Below the pieces are notes generated by a model. It saw only the letters and a program-made list of their open reading frames with translations. It did no database searches and was not told the origin of the DNA. Position numbers and translations under genes: made by a program. Of a stretch of DNA of 64,000 bases, positions 1-9,480 are shown in pieces. Within the stretch, counting starts at the first letter, position 1. Each line of letters opens with the position of its first letter. This DNA is from Yoonia sp. BS5-3 (GTDB taxonomy: Bacteria; Pseudomonadota; Alphaproteobacteria; Rhodobacterales; Rhodobacteraceae), in NCBI RefSeq assembly GCF_038069655.2, contig NZ_CP150951.2, positions 2,072,001 to 2,136,000 of the forward strand, in the 5' to 3' direction.

Positions 1-311
1 ATCGCCACAATGGTGAAAATGATCAGAATGCTACCAAGCCCGACAAAGGCATCCTGTGCAAATTTGTGGGGGGCTTCATCGGCTTCGAGCTTTTTGGAAA
101 ACATCGGGACAAAGGCCATATTGAACGCGCCTTCGGCAAAGAAACGGCGAAACAGGTTGGGCAGCGAAAATGCGACAAAATAGGCCTCTGCCGCAGGGCC
201 GGTGCCCAGATAAGCCGCAATCATGATGTCACGGACAAAGCCCAGGACGCGGCTTAGCAACGTCCATAAGCCGACCGTAAAGAAACCGGCCATCAGGCGG
301 ATCGGTTTCAT
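1..311 (-). CDS. murJ: Lipid II flippase MurJ, N-terminal part (cut by window edge)
   Basis: The reverse strand reads from an ATG at 311 without a stop to base 1, giving the first 103 residues. They carry the MurJ/MviN N-terminal signature: a VLGFVRD stretch after the first membrane helix, then FRRFFAEGAFN and AFVPMFSK. MurJ is the inner-membrane MOP-family flippase that moves lipid II to the periplasmic face for peptidoglycan synthesis. Its start lies 10 bases after the glnD stop, so the two are probably co-transcribed; this linkage is common in Rhodobacterales. The remaining roughly 400 residues lie outside the window. The family call is secure; function is inferred from family. Confidence 0.93.
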   Translation of the reverse strand, partial: MKPIRLMAGFFTVGLWTLLSRVLGFVRDIMIAAYLGTGPAAEAYFVAFSLPNLFRRFFAEGAFNMAFVPMFSKKLEADEAPHKFAQDAFVGLGSILIIFTIVA

Positions 312-321
312 TGGTATGCCT

Positions 322-3135
322 TCATGCGTTCGCTCTTTCTGCACCTTGGACAATCGCCTCGCGCAGCTTGCGTTCGAGATTGGCAATCTTGGTGTCCGAG
401 TGGAATTTCAGGCCGACCATGTCCTTGACGTAAAAGGTATCGACGACCTGCTCGCCATAGGTCGCGATGACAGCTGAGGCGATATAGACACTGTTGTTGG
501 CCAGGGTGCGCGTCAGGTCAAACAGCAGACCCGGACGGTCGCGGGTGTCGACCTCGATGATCGTATAAATCTCAGAGCCATCATTATCAAAGCTGATTGT
601 CGTCGGAACCCTAAAGGCGCGTTCGCGTTTGCGGATTTTGTCCTTATCTTTCAGGGCATCACGCGGTACGACTTCGCCCTTCATCGTACGCTCAATCATC
701 TTGCGCAGGCGGGGCAGTCTGGATGCCTCATAAGGGCTGCCATCGCCATCTTGGATCCAATAGACGGCGGTCGCATAGCCATCTTTGGAGGTATAGCTGC
801 GCGCATCCACGATATTGGCGCCGACAAGCGCCAGCGCGCCGGTCATGCGGCTGAAGACGCCGGGATGGTCAACCATGGCAAAGCAGGCGCGGGTTGCGTC
901 GCGATCCTCGTCCAGCATGATATCGATACGGATTTCGTCATCCGGGATATCACGCAGCAGACCTGCGATGACGACCTTCGCTGACAGCGGTAAGCTTTGC
1001 CAATAGGGGCCGTAATGCCGGCCAATCTCGGCCTTGATTGATTTGGCATCCCAGTCGCTGAGTGCAGCGCGCAAGGCGCGTTTGCCTTCGGCCTCCAACG
1101 TGTCACGGTTAAGATCTTCCAGACCGGTCTGCAGGGCCTCTTTAGTGGATTTGTAAAGATCGCGGATCAGCACGGCTTTCCAGTTGTTCCACGTTCCCGG
1201 CCCGACACCGCGAATGTCGCAGACAGTCAGCACCGTCAATAGGTCAAGGCGTTCAACCGTTTTGACAGCTTTGGCAAAGCCCTTGATGGTGCGCGGTTCA
1301 GAAATGTCGCGCTTTTGGGCGACGTCCGACAGCAACAGATGATTGCGGACCAGCCATTCTACAGTCTCGCATTCCTTTTTGTTCAGGCCAAGACGCGGCG
1401 CGATCTTGCGTGCCATCTGTGCGCCCAGAACCGAATGATCCTCATCCCGGCCTTTGCCAATATCGTGCAGCAGCAACGCCACATAAAGGACACGGCGGTT
1501 GATCCCCCGATCCAAAATACCTGACGCGACTGGCAGTTCTTCGATCAGCTCTTTGCGCTCAATCTGGGCAAGGTGGCTGATGCATTGAATAGTATGCTCA
1601 TCGACGGTGTAGTGGTGATACATGTTGAACTGCATCATGGCGACAATGGGCGTAAATTCGGGGATGAATGCGCTGAGCACACCCAGCTCATTCATCCGGC
1701 GCAACGCGCGTTCGGGATTGCCATGTTTCAGCATCAGATCAAGAAAAATGCGCCGGGCTTCTTTGTCCTCGCGCATATCCGCATCGATCAGATGCAGATT
1801 GGCGGCCAGCAGGCGCATCGCATCGGGATGCACCAAGGTGCCGGTGCGCAGAGCTTCCTCAAAAATGCGTAAGAGATTTAGCTTATTGGCCAGAAATTCG
1901 GTCTCGTCGGCCACCGTCAATCGGTTCTGCTTGATGGCATAAGGCGCCTTGGCCCGCTTGCGGCGGGTCAATAAGCGGGCCAGCATGGGTTCGGATTTGG
2001 TATGGTTCGCCTCTAGGGCGGTCAGGAAAATCCGGGTCAGCTCGCCAACCCGGGTGGCCTGCCTGAAATAGGATTGCATGAAATGCTCAACCGCGCGGCG
2101 CCCGCCCTTATCAGTGTAGCCCATGGCGCTGGCGACCTCGACCTGTAGATCAAAGGTCAATTGGTCCATTGCGCGCCCGGCGATCAAATGCAGATGGCAG
2201 CGCACGGCCCAAAGATAATCCTCCGCGGTGACGAATGTCTCAAACTCTTGCGGCGTGAAAACCTTAAGATCGACAAGATCAGCGGCGTCTTTGACGTCAT
2301 TGACGTATTTACTGATCCAGAAAAGCGATTGCAGATCGCGTAGACCGCCCTTGCCCTCTTTGACGTTCGGCTCAACTACATAGCGTTGGCCACCCTGTTT
2401 GGTGTGGCGCTTGTCCCGTTCGGCCAATTTGGCCTCAATGAAGTCGCCGGCTGTTGTCTTGAACAAATCAGACCAAAGCCGCGCGCCCAACTCAGCCGAG
2501 AGGTTTTCATCACCAAACAGATGCCGATACTCAACAAGCGAGGTGCGGATGGTATAGTCTTCACGCGCCAGACGCAGGCAGTCTTTGACGGTGCGGCTGG
2601 CATGGCCAACCTTCAATTTAAGATCCCACAGAATATAAAGCATCGATTCGATGACGCTTTCCGCCCAGGGGGTGATTTTATATGGCGTCAGAAACAGCAG
2701 ATCGACATCCGAATAAGGGGCCATCTCGCCGCGCCCATACCCGCCGACTGCAATCAGGGACAGACGTTCACCATCTGTGGGGGTTGCCAAAGGGTGCAGG
2801 ATTTCCTGCGCGATCTGCATAACGATGCCGATAACCTGATCGGTCAGCCAGCTATAGGCGCGGGTGGTCGGGCGGGCGGCAAATGGCTGGGCGCGAAAGG
2901 CGGTTTTGATCGCCTCCAACCCTTGGTCGCGCGCAGCGGTCAGCCTGGCGACGGTCAGTTTGCGCACATCCTTTTCAGGCATACCATTGGACAGCGACGT
3001 CATGATGTCTGAAATCACAGCGTCACGGTCAAAAATAGAAGACGCCGGACAGATCAATCCATCCGGCGCGTCGATGTGTTGCGCGGTATCGGGGTTAGAG
3101 CCCGGGGCTACCAAAGCTGCGTGGAGCTGAGTCAA
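322..3135 (-). CDS. glnD: [Protein-PII] uridylyltransferase / uridylyl-removing enzyme GlnD
   Basis: A 937-residue bifunctional nitrogen sensor. It uridylylates PII when glutamine is low and removes UMP when glutamine is high. The nucleotidyltransferase motif GGYGRGEMAPYSDVD is at about residues 131-145, with the two catalytic aspartates intact. An HD hydrolase motif (LLHDIGKGRDEDHS) lies near residue 520, and two ACT domains fill the last 220 residues, where glutamine is sensed. The full-length start is a TTG at 3135, which overlaps the end of the upstream lipoprotein gene by 41 bases. An alternative TTG at 3057 would begin just before the conserved CPxxxIFD stretch and remove the overlap. 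The urease locus in the same window fits a nitrogen-scavenging lifestyle, but no direct link is visible. Confidence 0.95.
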   Translation of the reverse strand: MTQLHAALVAPGSNPDTAQHIDAPDGLICPASSIFDRDAVISDIMTSLSNGMPEKDVRKLTVARLTAARDQGLEAIKTAFRAQPFAARPTTRAYSWLTDQVIGIVMQIAQEILHPLATPTDGERLSLIAVGGYGRGEMAPYSDVDLLFLTPYKITPWAESVIESMLYILWDLKLKVGHASRTVKDCLRLAREDYTIRTSLVEYRHLFGDENLSAELGARLWSDLFKTTAGDFIEAKLAERDKRHTKQGGQRYVVEPNVKEGKGGLRDLQSLFWISKYVNDVKDAADLVDLKVFTPQEFETFVTAEDYLWAVRCHLHLIAGRAMDQLTFDLQVEVASAMGYTDKGGRRAVEHFMQSYFRQATRVGELTRIFLTALEANHTKSEPMLARLLTRRKRAKAPYAIKQNRLTVADETEFLANKLNLLRIFEEALRTGTLVHPDAMRLLAANLHLIDADMREDKEARRIFLDLMLKHGNPERALRRMNELGVLSAFIPEFTPIVAMMQFNMYHHYTVDEHTIQCISHLAQIERKELIEELPVASGILDRGINRRVLYVALLLHDIGKGRDEDHSVLGAQMARKIAPRLGLNKKECETVEWLVRNHLLLSDVAQKRDISEPRTIKGFAKAVKTVERLDLLTVLTVCDIRGVGPGTWNNWKAVLIRDLYKSTKEALQTGLEDLNRDTLEAEGKRALRAALSDWDAKSIKAEIGRHYGPYWQSLPLSAKVVIAGLLRDIPDDEIRIDIMLDEDRDATRACFAMVDHPGVFSRMTGALALVGANIVDARSYTSKDGYATAVYWIQDGDGSPYEASRLPRLRKMIERTMKGEVVPRDALKDKDKIRKRERAFRVPTTISFDNDGSEIYTIIEVDTRDRPGLLFDLTRTLANNSVYIASAVIATYGEQVVDTFYVKDMVGLKFHSDTKIANLERKLREAIVQGAERANA

Positions 3136-4279
3136 GGATCACTACCTGCTTGTCTTGAATGGTCGCAATAGCCAATGCCCGCTCGTTCAGGCCATTGGGT
3201 AGCAGACGGAATGGGCCAGAAGTACCGCTAAAACCTTGGGGTGTCGTTAAAGCATCTTTCGTCAGTGCTTGATCACTGCCAGATGCGACCAGTGCGCCAA
3301 TAGCCGCAATACCATCGTAGGCTAGCCCGGCCACAGGGTGCGGTCGCGAGCCATAAGTTGCCGCATAGCGGTTTTCAAACAGGGTCGTTGTCGATCTCTC
3401 AGGCATCGCGAACAAACCGCCGTCCAGTCCGGGTAAATCCGCCAGCTGCGGCAGGCTATCCCAACGGCTAAGACCAATAAATCTGATAGTGTCATTGTTC
3501 AGCCCAGCATCGGGCAGTGCCGTAGCAATAATTGGCAGGTCAGCGTTCCCCGTAGCTGTCATGAAAACAGACTGCGCGCCTGAGTTGCGGATTGCCGAAA
3601 CAATTCTCCGTGTCGATGAGAAAATACTCTGCTGAGAAAGCCCGTAGCTTTCGACTGCGACAAGCTCAGCACCATAGGCTTGCACTGCGCTAGCGATTGC
3701 ATCCCTACCGACCGTGCCGCCATCATTCTGGGCATGCACTATTGAGTAACGATTGATACCTTGCCTTGTTGCGTAACTTACTAAACGTCGCGCCGTATTA
3801 TCGAATGTAGTGCCAAGAACGAATACATTTCCTCCCGCAATTGTCGTTGTGTTTGAGAATGCGAGAACATTAATATTGTCGTTTGCTACGGCGACACCAG
3901 CGGCATTCGCGGCCTCGCCATAGAGCGGCCCGATAATGATCTGTGCACCTTCGTTTGCGGCTTGCGCAGCTGATGCGGCTGCCTGGGTTGGGTCACCACC
4001 CGCAGTATTGTAAACACGCAACTCGATCTTTGCCCCCTCGAGATCCGCAATCGCCAGCCGGGCGGCGTTCTCAAGGTCTTGTGCTATTAGATTGTCATTT
4101 GACTGTAACGAACCACCAGGAACCAGCAGCGCAACTTGCACTGGATCGTCCGGGTCGATTTCGGGGCCGACATTCGCATTTGGATCGACGGTGATGTCGC
4201 AGGCGGCCAGCCATGCGAGCGATAGAAACGCAAAAAGATGCGCCATTGGCTTGCGGGCGTTCTGAAAACGGGCAAACAT
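3095..4279 (-). CDS. LpoA-like penicillin-binding protein activator lipoprotein
   Basis: I chose the ATG at 4279 because AGGAGG sits about 9 bases upstream; longer readings lack such a site and run into rsmI. The 394-residue product has a lipoprotein signal with lipobox LAAC (Cys27), then a periplasmic type-I ligand-binding fold with stretches such as VALLVPGG, IIIGPLYGEAA and VAGLAYDG. Related proteins (LpoA/YraM, Leu/Ile/Val-binding-like) activate bifunctional penicillin-binding proteins from the outer membrane. It is divergent from rsmI-yraN-gshB, matching the yraM-yraL-yraN arrangement in other proteobacteria. It probably shares a transcript with glnD and murJ. The binding partner is inferred from family only. 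Confidence 0.82.
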   Translation of the reverse strand: MFARFQNARKPMAHLFAFLSLAWLAACDITVDPNANVGPEIDPDDPVQVALLVPGGSLQSNDNLIAQDLENAARLAIADLEGAKIELRVYNTAGGDPTQAAASAAQAANEGAQIIIGPLYGEAANAAGVAVANDNINVLAFSNTTTIAGGNVFVLGTTFDNTARRLVSYATRQGINRYSIVHAQNDGGTVGRDAIASAVQAYGAELVAVESYGLSQQSIFSSTRRIVSAIRNSGAQSVFMTATGNADLPIIATALPDAGLNNDTIRFIGLSRWDSLPQLADLPGLDGGLFAMPERSTTTLFENRYAATYGSRPHPVAGLAYDGIAAIGALVASGSDQALTKDALTTPQGFSGTSGPFRLLPNGLNERALAIATIQDKQVVILDSAPRSFGSPGL

Positions 4280-4367
4280 GGTTGGTATCCCTCCTGAATC
4301 GTATGACCGCAATAACACCGGCCTTTCGTTGGGGACACCATAAAGCAGGGGGCAGGGGGGTCCAGAT

Positions 4368-5228
4368 ATGAATTTCAATACCAAGCCACTCTCTGCCGGG
4401 CTGTATTTTGTCGCGACACCAATTGGCAGCGCGCGTGATATGACGTTGCGGGGGCTCGATATTCTGGCCTCTGCCGATCTGGTCGCCGCCGAAGATACGC
4501 GCACAGCCCGCAAACTGATGGAAATTCATGGCGTTCCGTTGAATGGGCGGCAGGTCGTGGCGTTTCATGATCACAGCGGTGAGGGACCAACCAAACGGTT
4601 GACCGATGCGATCGCAGCAGGAAAATCGGTGGCTTATGTCTCAGAGGCGGGCACGCCGCTTGTTGCCGATCCAGGGTATGAGCTGGGGCGTGCGGTGATT
4701 GCACAAGGGCTGCCCGTGACATCAGCGCCCGGCGCATCGGCTGTTTTAGCGGCCCTGACGGTTTCAGGGCTCGCGACAGATCGCTTTGCGTTTGTAGGGT
4801 TTCTGCCCGCAGCGAAACAGCAGCGCGAGACCGAGATCGCGATGCTTCGTGATGTGCCATTTACGTTGGTTTTCTATGAAAGCCCGAAACGCGTTGCAGA
4901 AATGTTAGCAAATCTACGCGATATCTTGGGGGCAGACCGCGAGGCGGTGCTGTGCCGCGAGCTGACCAAAAAGTTTGAAGAGGTCGTGCGCGGGAACTTG
5001 GGCGATCTTGCCGATCAATTTGCGGCGCGGTCAGTGAAGGGCGAAATCGTTGTGCTGGTCAGCCGCAAAGGGGCTGTCGATATCGCCGCGCAGGATGTGG
5101 ATGCGGCATTGAAAGAGGCGATGAAAACAATGCGGATCAAAGATGCAGCGACGGTGGTTGCGGGTGCGCTGGGGTTGCCGCGCAGGCAAGTTTACCAAAT
5201 TGCCCTTGGTCTAAAGGATGATGAATGA
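4368..5228 (+). CDS. rsmI: 16S rRNA (cytidine(1402)-2'-O)-methyltransferase RsmI
   Basis: This 286-residue protein has the usual length of the RsmI/YraL family. The tetrapyrrole-methylase-type SAM fold is shown by YFVATPIGSARDMTLRGLDIL near the N-terminus, AAEDTR at about residue 40, and SEAGTPLVADPG followed by PVTSAPGASA. RsmI 2'-O-methylates C1402 in the decoding centre of 16S rRNA, together with RsmH. The gene overlaps yraN by 4 bases (ATGA), so the two are translationally coupled. It is divergent from the lipoprotein gene, with 88 bases between the starts for both promoters. Confidence 0.95.
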   Translation: MNFNTKPLSAGLYFVATPIGSARDMTLRGLDILASADLVAAEDTRTARKLMEIHGVPLNGRQVVAFHDHSGEGPTKRLTDAIAAGKSVAYVSEAGTPLVADPGYELGRAVIAQGLPVTSAPGASAVLAALTVSGLATDRFAFVGFLPAAKQQRETEIAMLRDVPFTLVFYESPKRVAEMLANLRDILGADREAVLCRELTKKFEEVVRGNLGDLADQFAARSVKGEIVVLVSRKGAVDIAAQDVDAALKEAMKTMRIKDAATVVAGALGLPRRQVYQIALGLKDDE

Positions 5229-5587
5229 CCGGATCTGTTGGGTATCACGCAGGGCGGGTGGCCGAAGATATTGTTGAACGGGATTACCTGCAACGCAATT
5301 GCAGGCCGCTCGCGCGGCGATGGCGGGGACACTCTGGCGAAATCGACCTTATCTTGCGGGATACGGACGGTGCAGGGCTGATTTTCGTTGAAGTGAAGAA
5401 AAGCAAAAGCTTTGGGCAGGCATCCCGCAAGCTCGGGCCGCGCCAGATGGAACGCATTTGCAGCGCAGCCAGTGAATTTCTCGCGAATGAGCCATGCGGT
5501 CAACTGACCGATCTGCGGTTTGATGTGGCGCTTGTAAACGGCGCCGGGCAAGTCCAGGTGATTGAGAACGCTTTCACAGGCATGTGA
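5225..5587 (+). CDS. yraN: UPF0102 family protein YraN (putative endonuclease fold)
   Basis: A 120-residue protein with the UPF0102 signature: GEIDLI (Glu39, Asp41), then FVEVK (Glu56, Lys58). This is the catalytic arrangement of the RecB/Holliday-junction-resolvase nuclease fold. The cellular role of the family is not established. It begins inside the rsmI stop (ATGA) and is followed 66 bases later by gshB. The family assignment is safe from motif, length and position; nuclease activity is only an inference. Confidence 0.88.
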   Translation: MTGSVGYHAGRVAEDIVERDYLQRNCRPLARRWRGHSGEIDLILRDTDGAGLIFVEVKKSKSFGQASRKLGPRQMERICSAASEFLANEPCGQLTDLRFDVALVNGAGQVQVIENAFTGM

Positions 5588-5653
5588 TCCCCCCGTTGCA
5601 CCCGGCATCCAGCTGCGTCATGTATCAGTCAGACATTCTGATAGGGTTGCCTT

Positions 5654-6592
5654 ATGCCTCTTAAAATCGCTTTCCAGATGGACCCAATCGGCCCGATCGA
5701 TATCGACGCCGACAGCACCTTTCGCATTGCCGAAGAAGCGCAGGCGCGGGGGCATGAGCTGTTCTATTACACGCCGGATAAATTGGCCTTTGATCAGGGG
5801 CGCGTAACCGCCCGCGGCTGGCCGTTGACCGTACAGCGGGTCAAGGGCGATCATTTCCACTTGGGCGACGAAACCACTCTGGATCTTGCCGATGTCGACG
5901 TGGTCTGGTTGCGTCAAGATCCGCCATTTGACATGGGTTACATCACGACCACGCATATCCTGGACATGGTCCATCCCGATACGTTGGTCGTGAATGATCC
6001 GTTCTGGGTGCGTAATTACCCCGAAAAGCTGCTGGTGTTGAATTTCCCTGATCTGACGCCGCCGACCATGATTGCGCGCGATCTTGAGACGCTGAAAACC
6101 TTCCGTGCGGCGCATGGCGATGTGATTCTCAAACCGCTTTATGGAAATGGCGGGGCAGGCGTGTTCAAGCTGAAAGAAGGCGACAGCAACCTTGCCTCCC
6201 TGCATGAGCTGTTTTCGGGCATCAACCGCGAGCCACTGATTATGCAAAAATTCCTTCCCGATGTCTCAAAGGGGGACAAGCGGGTGATTTTGGTGGACGG
6301 TGAAGCTGTGGGCGCGATTAACCGCGTCCCTGCCGCTGGTGAGACCCGCTCGAACATGCATGTGGGCGGGCGACCAGAGAAAGTGGCGCTGACGGACCGT
6401 GACCGCGAAATTTGCGCTCAGATCGGCCCACTTTTGCGCGAGAAGGGACAGGTTTTCGTTGGTATTGATGTGATCGGCGAGTGGCTGACCGAAATCAACG
6501 TCACATCACCCACCGGCATTCAAGAGCTTGAGCGTTTTGACGGTACGAATGTGGCCGCCAAAATCTGGGAAGCGATTGAGGTCCGGCGCTAA
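5654..6592 (+). CDS. gshB: Glutathione synthase GshB
   Basis: At 312 residues it has the standard length for prokaryotic GshB. It starts [12 protein letters not shown] with the conserved DADSTF following, contains [13 protein letters not shown], and has the ATP-grasp segments [14 protein letters not shown] and [17 protein letters not shown], ending with [13 protein letters not shown]. It joins gamma-glutamylcysteine to glycine using ATP, the second step of glutathione synthesis. It lies in the rsmI-yraN-gshB run usual for alphaproteobacteria. Its last 4 bases overlap the end of the convergent comM gene. A glutathione transferase is encoded nearby at 8155. Confidence 0.97.
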   Translation: MPLKIAFQMDPIGPIDIDADSTFRIAEEAQARGHELFYYTPDKLAFDQGRVTARGWPLTVQRVKGDHFHLGDETTLDLADVDVVWLRQDPPFDMGYITTTHILDMVHPDTLVVNDPFWVRNYPEKLLVLNFPDLTPPTMIARDLETLKTFRAAHGDVILKPLYGNGGAGVFKLKEGDSNLASLHELFSGINREPLIMQKFLPDVSKGDKRVILVDGEAVGAINRVPAAGETRSNMHVGGRPEKVALTDRDREICAQIGPLLREKGQVFVGIDVIGEWLTEINVTSPTGIQELERFDGTNVAAKIWEAIEVRR

Positions 6593-8103
6593 ACCTCTTT
6601 CGACATGGCCAAACGATAGCTGACAGCCTCGGCCACATGCGGTCTGCGGACGTCTGGCGCGCCATCTAAGTCAGCGATGGTGCGCGCGACGCGCAGCACA
6701 CGGTGATAGCCACGCGCCGACATGCCAAAACGCTCGGCCACTTTGACCAGCAAGGCGCGCCCTTCTTCATCCGGCGTGGCCACATCATCCAGAAGATGCC
6801 CCTCAGCATCGGCATTTACACGCGCCGTTGGATGGTCGGCAAAACGCTCGTCCTGCACTTGGCGGGCCGCGGCGACACGCGCCGCCACATCTTGGGACTT
6901 CTCGCCATCTTCAGGTAAATCCAGATCGGTAAAGGCGACAGGCGGCACCTCAATCCGCAAATCGAACCGGTCCATCAAAGGCCCGGAAATCCGACCCATG
7001 TATTCTTCTCCGCAGATCGGCACCCGGGCACATGCCCGGCCCGGATCGGTCAAATATCCACATTTGCAAGGGTTTGCTGCGGCCACCAGCATGAACCGGC
7101 AGGGGTATCGGACATGGGCATTTGCACGGGCGACGACAACCTCGCCGGTTTCAATCGGTTGGCGCAGTGTTTCTAACACAGTGCGGGGGAATTCAGGAAA
7201 CTCATCCATGAACAAGACGCCATTGTGGGCCAGACTGATTTCACCCGGTTTGGCATTGCGTCCTCCGCCAACAATGGCGGCCATGGATGCGGTATGGTGC
7301 GGTTCACGAAAGGGGCGTTCGCGGTTGATACCCCCTTCATCCAAAAGGCCTGAAAGCGAATGGATCATTGATGTTTCCAGCGCTTCGGCGGCCGACAATG
7401 TCGGTAATATGCCGGGGATGCGGGCGGCCAACATTGATTTTCCTGACCCGGGTGAGCCGACAAGCATCAGATGATGACGCCCTGCCGCTGCAATCTCAAG
7501 CGCGCGTTTGGCCCGTTCCTGGCCTTTGACCTCTGACAGGTCACGGTTGCCGGCGCTATTGTGAACCTCGCCCGGTTCGGATTGGGTTAGCACATTCTGA
7601 CCGGTATAATGGCGGACGACCTCTGCTAGGCTGCGCGGCGCGATTACCTTTGCGGCGCCGACCCACGCAGCCTCAGGTCCGCAGGCATGGGGGCATAACA
7701 ACGTCCTGTCGTCCTGCGCCGCGGCCATGGCCGCCGGCAGCGCGCCAATGACCGGAACCAAGGCACCATCCAAAGACAACTCACCCAGTGCAACGGTCTG
7801 TTCTGCATCTTCTTGGGGAATGATCTCAAGCGCCGCAAGAAGCGCCATCGCTATCGGCAAATCGAAATGCGATCCTTCTTTGGGTAAATCTGCTGGGGAC
7901 AGGTTGATCGTGATCCGTTTCGACGGCAATGCGATGGCCATGGCGGTCAGGGCAGCGCGCACCCTTTCGCGCGCCTCGGATACGGCCTTGTCCGGCAATC
8001 CGACAATCGTGAAGGCCGGAATACCAGGCGTGACGGCACATTGCACCTCGACCAGGCGGGCCTCAATCCCTTCAAACGCCACCGTGTAGGTTATGGCGAC
8101 CAT
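6589..8103 (-). CDS. comM: YifB/ComM family Mg-chelatase-like AAA+ ATPase
   Basis: A 504-residue protein with the three parts of the YifB/ComM family. An N-terminal Lon-protease-like domain holds [24 protein letters not shown] central AAA+ domain has Walker A GSPGSGKS at 216-223 and Walker [11 protein letters not shown]. Cysteines in CKCGY...CARVPIC precede the C-terminal Mg-chelatase-like helical domain. ComM acts as a hexameric helicase promoting branch migration during integration of incoming DNA in natural transformation. The ATG at 8103 has GGAGAG about 7 bases upstream. It converges on gshB with a 4-base overlap. Whether this organism is transformable cannot be told from the window. Confidence 0.93.
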   Translation of the reverse strand: MVAITYTVAFEGIEARLVEVQCAVTPGIPAFTIVGLPDKAVSEARERVRAALTAMAIALPSKRITINLSPADLPKEGSHFDLPIAMALLAALEIIPQEDAEQTVALGELSLDGALVPVIGALPAAMAAAQDDRTLLCPHACGPEAAWVGAAKVIAPRSLAEVVRHYTGQNVLTQSEPGEVHNSAGNRDLSEVKGQERAKRALEIAAAGRHHLMLVGSPGSGKSMLAARIPGILPTLSAAEALETSMIHSLSGLLDEGGINRERPFREPHHTASMAAIVGGGRNAKPGEISLAHNGVLFMDEFPEFPRTVLETLRQPIETGEVVVARANAHVRYPCRFMLVAAANPCKCGYLTDPGRACARVPICGEEYMGRISGPLMDRFDLRIEVPPVAFTDLDLPEDGEKSQDVAARVAAARQVQDERFADHPTARVNADAEGHLLDDVATPDEEGRALLVKVAERFGMSARGYHRVLRVARTIADLDGAPDVRRPHVAEAVSYRLAMSKEV

Positions 8104-8154
8104 TGCGAACTCTCCGTTTTGGTTAACGGGTAGTTGGCGGTGGTTTAAGAATGG

Positions 8155-8844
8155 TTAACCAGCATCACCTGGCCAGGGGCGGCGGCCCAACGGCATCGGA
8201 TACGGCCATGGATCGTAGTGTTCTTCCTGTGAGGCCGCGCGCCAGGCTAAGAAAGAGGGGTCTTTGAGGTGGCTGTCCACATAGCTTTGCGCCGCCTCGC
8301 TGATCGGTAAATCATAGGCTGTGATCCGCAGGGCAACCGGCGCATAAAAGGCATCAGCAATGCTGTAATTCCCAAAAAGCCAGGGCCCATCCGCCCCATG
8401 CCGCGCGCGCGCCAAGGCCCATAGCTCTTCGATTCGGGCGAGATCTGCCCGGACGGCATCAGATGGCGCGAACCCTTCCCAAACATGGGTGATCATATTG
8501 GGGCAATCTTCGCGTAAGGCCATGAAACCAGAATGCATTTCCGCCGTGATGCACCGGGCAAGCGCACGCGCGGCAGGATCTTGCGGATAAAGGTTCACCT
8601 CGGGATGACGCTCTGCCAGTGTTTCGGCCATTGCAAGACTGTCGGTCAAAACATGGCCCTCGGGGGTCTGCATCGCAGGTACGGTCCGGGCCGGGGCAAG
8701 ATGGGCGAGCTCTTCGCGGTAGGTCCCGGCGTAAAGCCCCACCATATGGGTTTCGAAATCCAGACCGAATTTTTCAAACAAAAGCCAGCCACGCAACGAC
8801 CAGCTGCTGAAGGTGCGATCACCGATATAAAGTTGATAAGTCAT
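8155..8844 (-). CDS. Glutathione S-transferase family protein
   Basis: A 229-residue protein with a thioredoxin-like N-terminal domain: YQLYIGDRTFSSWSLRGWLL, where a serine in the FSSWSLR segment is the likely glutathione-activating residue. VPAMQTPEGHVLTDSLAMAE is the typical cis-proline and gamma-glutamyl-binding stretch. An all-helical C-terminal domain follows. It is closest in character to the small bacterial GSTs annotated as YfcF or zeta-like, but the substrate cannot be read from sequence. It lies between comM and a phosphatase on the same strand. The upstream Shine-Dalgarno is weak. Confidence 0.85.
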   Translation of the reverse strand: MTYQLYIGDRTFSSWSLRGWLLFEKFGLDFETHMVGLYAGTYREELAHLAPARTVPAMQTPEGHVLTDSLAMAETLAERHPEVNLYPQDPAARALARCITAEMHSGFMALREDCPNMITHVWEGFAPSDAVRADLARIEELWALARARHGADGPWLFGNYSIADAFYAPVALRITAYDLPISEAAQSYVDSHLKDPSFLAWRAASQEEHYDPWPYPMPLGRRPWPGDAG

Positions 8845-8901
8845 AGGCCCAACTTACGGACAGGTGCCCCGACGGCAAACGACCATTTTTGAAAAGAGCT
8901 A

Positions 8902-9480
8902 TCACGGAAGGTGATTGATCTTGCCGATCTGCCATTCACCATTCTTAACGGACATATCGGTGACCGACAGGTTGTCTATCTTATGCCCCATTGCGTCATA
9001 GGCATGACACGCGGCTGCCTTTTGAATTTGGGTCATAATCACGCCAATATGGGCCACAAGAACAATATCAGAGCCTGAATGGGCCGTGCAAAGCTGCGCG
9101 ACAGCGTCGTTGACACGTTGGGCCACCGCATTCCAGCTTTCGCCGCCGGGCGGGGCCAAATCTCCGGGTTCTTCCCAGAACCTGCGGCTTAGCGCCGGGT
9201 CGCGTTTTGCGACCTCGTCAAAATGCAGACCGTCCCAATCACCAAAGTTAAACTCGCGCAGACCTGGTAGGTTTGGCAGACGGCGACGCTCCTGGCCAAT
9301 CGCATCTGCGGTGGCCGATGCGCGGATCAGGTCGGACGAGACGACAATTGCGTCCTGCGGTAGATATGCAGAAACCCGATCAATCAGCGGCTGGTTGGAC
9401 AAATCGGCAGGTACATCGCGCCAGCCGACAAAGGCCTTCTCATGGGTCGGGCCATGGCGCACCCACCAAAGTCGGGTCAT
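8902..9480 (-). CDS. Histidine phosphatase family protein, candidate alpha-ribazole phosphatase (CobC-like)
   Basis: A 192-residue branch-1 histidine phosphatase. The RHG motif lies in LWWVRHGPTHEKAF (catalytic His9), the acid stretch REFNFGDWDG follows, and the second histidine is in LVAHIGVI. The usual glycine after that second histidine is replaced by isoleucine. It overlaps cobU by 4 bases (ATGA), so it is translated with a cobalamin gene. This makes a role in nucleotide-loop assembly (alpha-ribazole-5'-phosphate phosphatase) likely. Family membership is clear; the CobC role is inferred from context. Confidence 0.78.
   Translation of the reverse strand: MTRLWWVRHGPTHEKAFVGWRDVPADLSNQPLIDRVSAYLPQDAIVVSSDLIRASATADAIGQERRRLPNLPGLREFNFGDWDGLHFDEVAKRDPALSRRFWEEPGDLAPPGGESWNAVAQRVNDAVAQLCTAHSGSDIVLVAHIGVIMTQIQKAAACHAYDAMGHKIDNLSVTDMSVKNGEWQIGKINHLP

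Noticed and set aside
2386..3012. 208-codon open frame on the plus strand inside glnD
   Set aside because: It is antisense to a complete, motif-rich GlnD and resembles no family.
6722..7474. 250-codon open frame on the plus strand inside comM
   Set aside because: It is antisense to the conserved AAA+ domain, with a Ser/Arg/Pro-rich shadow composition.
8145..8158. TTAA-GAATGG-TTAA between comM and the GST gene, as a CtrA box
   Set aside because: The spacer is 6, not 7 bases, and it lies at the very end of the GST gene with no start downstream of it.
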